From assembly GCF_040782645.1 (NCBI RefSeq), contig NZ_CP160403.1, positions 1,798,001 through 1,862,000 on the forward strand: a stretch of 64,000 nucleotides of DNA, in the 5' to 3' direction. Below, piece by piece: positions 62,885-64,000 of this stretch; positions within the stretch are counted from its first letter, which is position 1; every line of letters starts with the position of its first letter. The notes beneath the pieces are model-generated. The model had not been told where the DNA came from and ran no database searches. It saw only the letters and a program-made list of their open reading frames with translations. The translations under genes were made by a program, and so were the position numbers. Source of the stretch: Streptomyces sp. HUAS ZL42. Its GTDB lineage: Bacteria; Actinomycetota; Actinomycetes; Streptomycetales; Streptomycetaceae.

Positions 62885-64000
62885 TCAGCGACCCGTCTCC
62901 AGCGTCCGCAGCGCCTCCCGCGCCTGCGCCACCAGCCCGTCCGCGCCGCACGAACGCGCCAGGGTCAGGCCCCGGTTGAGCTCGGCCGCCGAGCGGGCCG
63001 CGATGCCGTACTCGACGCGGGCCGCCGCATGTTCGTACTGGCAGGGCGAGGACTCCAGGTAGGTGACCGCCTGGGCCGCGAGCCGCACCGCGCGCTGTCC
63101 GGTCTCCAGGAAAGCGGCGCAGCGCAGGGCCTCGCCGATGGCAGTGTCCGTGCCCAGCCGCTCGGCGTGGCGGCGGACGTCGGCGGCGAGCCGGGCGGCC
63201 CGGGCCGGGTCCTCCGTGGCGAGGGCCCTGGCCAGGTCGACGGCCCAGGGGACGAGCACCGGGTTGTGGTGGCCGCGGGCGGCCGCCGCCTTCTCGGCGG
63301 CCTCCAGCTCGTTGACGGCGTCCTTGGTGCGGCCGACGGCCAGCAACAGCCGGCCGCGCACGGAGCGGGGGTCGGGCAGCACGATGGTGGACGGGTACGG
63401 CGGTGCGAAGCCGTACTGCTCGGCGACCTGCCATGCCTCGTCGACCTGGCCGCGGGCGAGCAGCGTGTCGACCAGGTTGCAGGTCGCGGACCAGTACAGG
63501 GGCAGACCGCGGCCGACGCGCTCGGCGAGGCGCAGCGACTCGCGCAGGGTCTCCTCCGCCTCCCTGAGCCGGCCCCGGCGACGGTGGCCGAGGCCGAGGT
63601 ATGCGTGGGCGATCGCGAGGTGGCCGCCGCTCCAGCCGGCGGACTCGTAGGCGCGCAGGGCTTCGTTGAAGAGGCTGTCGGCGCGGTCGAGGCGGTCGGT
63701 GTAGGTGTACGCGCTGGCCAGCATCATCAGCAGTTCGATGCCCCACTCGGTGTCGGTCCAGCCGAGTCCGGGGGCGAGGCGGCCGTTGACGAGGGAGCGG
63801 TCGCACAGTTCGACGACCTCCTCGGCGTTCTCGCCGTGGGTCATGGCGTCGAAGCCGCGCAGGATGAGCAGGGCGCGCTCGGAGTTGTCCCGCCCGGTGC
63901 ACGTGCGGGCGAGTTCGGCGAGGCTCTCGGAGCGGCCGGGTGAGACGGCCTCGGAGGCGTGGATGCCCTCCCACATGTACTGCACGGCCTGCAGGCGCAG
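62885..64000 (-). CDS. C-terminal part of a TPR-rich ATPase/LuxR-type regulator (runs off the window)
   Basis: The visible 372 codons are helical TPR-like repeats (WSGGHLAIAHAYLGLGHRRRGRLREAEETLRESLRLAERVG, then AEEVVELCDRSLVNG and AVNELEAAEKAAAARG, each quoted in part), as in large Streptomyces regulators with an N-terminal AAA/NB-ARC domain. No ATPase motif is in the visible part and no LuxR HTH occurs at the C-terminus, which ends QAREALRTLETGR. The frame is open to the window edge. Function presumably regulatory; the partner genes lie outside. Confidence 0.7.
   Translation of the reverse strand: MRLQAVQYMWEGIHASEAVSPGRSESLAELARTCTGRDNSERALLILRGFDAMTHGENAEEVVELCDRSLVNGRLAPGLGWTDTEWGIELLMMLASAYTYTDRLDRADSLFNEALRAYESAGWSGGHLAIAHAYLGLGHRRRGRLREAEETLRESLRLAERVGRGLPLYWSATCNLVDTLLARGQVDEAWQVAEQYGFAPPYPSTIVLPDPRSVRGRLLLAVGRTKDAVNELEAAEKAAAARGHHNPVLVPWAVDLARALATEDPARAARLAADVRRHAERLGTDTAIGEALRCAAFLETGQRAVRLAAQAVTYLESSPCQYEHAAARVEYGIAARSAAELNRGLTLARSCGADGLVAQAREALRTLETGR

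Overview
High-GC actinobacterial chromosome, almost certainly Streptomyces. The evidence is near-total G/C at third codon positions, GTG and TTG starts, a WhiB-like protein, an SsgA-family sporulation protein, a two-domain small laccase, and a MarR-type PcaV next to a pca cluster. From memory, the order (idi and a cation-efflux gene, fad genes, ssgD, wblH, laccase, pca genes) matches the S. coelicolor region around SCO6750 down to SCO6697. This was not checked by alignment. I see no rRNA, CRISPR array, transposase, integrase, phage gene, or PKS/NRPS gene. The window looks like ordinary chromosome-arm housekeeping and accessory metabolism.

Layout. 1-13 kb: the start of a phosphatidyltransferase-like gene, galE, a cation-diffusion transporter, isopentenyl-diphosphate isomerase, an anti-sigma-type ATPase, an enoyl-CoA hydratase, a GlxA-type regulator (frameshifted) with its DJ-1/PfpI partner, tex, a glycolipid-binding protein, an ABC-F ATPase and a D-amino-acid oxidase. 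13-29 kb: secreted S15 and M1 peptidases, a PfkB kinase coupled to a macro-domain protein, a MerR regulator, a beta-oxidation operon (CoA-transferase, thiolase, FadB-like), an enoyl-reductase-like protein, and an endonuclease V with a long tail that is partly duplicated downstream. 29-35 kb: an Asp-box secreted protein, ssgD, a second ABC-F gene behind a long attenuator-like leader, a dimethylarginine hydrolase, and an acyl-ACP desaturase behind a large palindromic operator. 35-42 kb: three tRNA-like genes with an odd shared D-arm flank a block of a metallopeptidase/VWA protein, a double-AAA ATPase, a leucine-rich-repeat protein and a zinc-ribbon SDR.

42-53 kb: a six-hairpin glycosidase-like protein, wblH, a two-domain VOC protein, a LacI regulator with a palindromic operator, a Tat-exported small laccase and, divergently, two coupled secreted proteins. 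One is ThuA plus PQQ-type sugar dehydrogenase. The other is cupredoxin, three immunoglobulin-like repeats and a DUF1080 (3-keto-glycoside-type) domain. Together these three look like an extracellular sugar-oxidising, copper-relayed, O2-reducing unit. 53-56 kb: divergent NHEJ-type polymerase and ATP-dependent ligase genes, then a zinc alcohol dehydrogenase. 56-62 kb: a DUF3048 lipoprotein and the protocatechuate branch of the beta-ketoadipate pathway (pcaV, pcaH, pcaG, pcaB, pcaL). Here pcaI, pcaJ and pcaF have collapsed into one 108-codon in-frame pcaI/pcaF chimera, so the final two steps are missing at this locus. 62-64 kb: an SDR and the C-terminal part of a TPR-rich regulator that runs off the window.

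Most notable items: the pcaI-pcaF deletion scar, the laccase/sugar-dehydrogenase/cupredoxin unit, the tRNA-like family, the ABC-F leader with a three-codon uORF, and the decayed tandem duplication of the endonuclease V tail.
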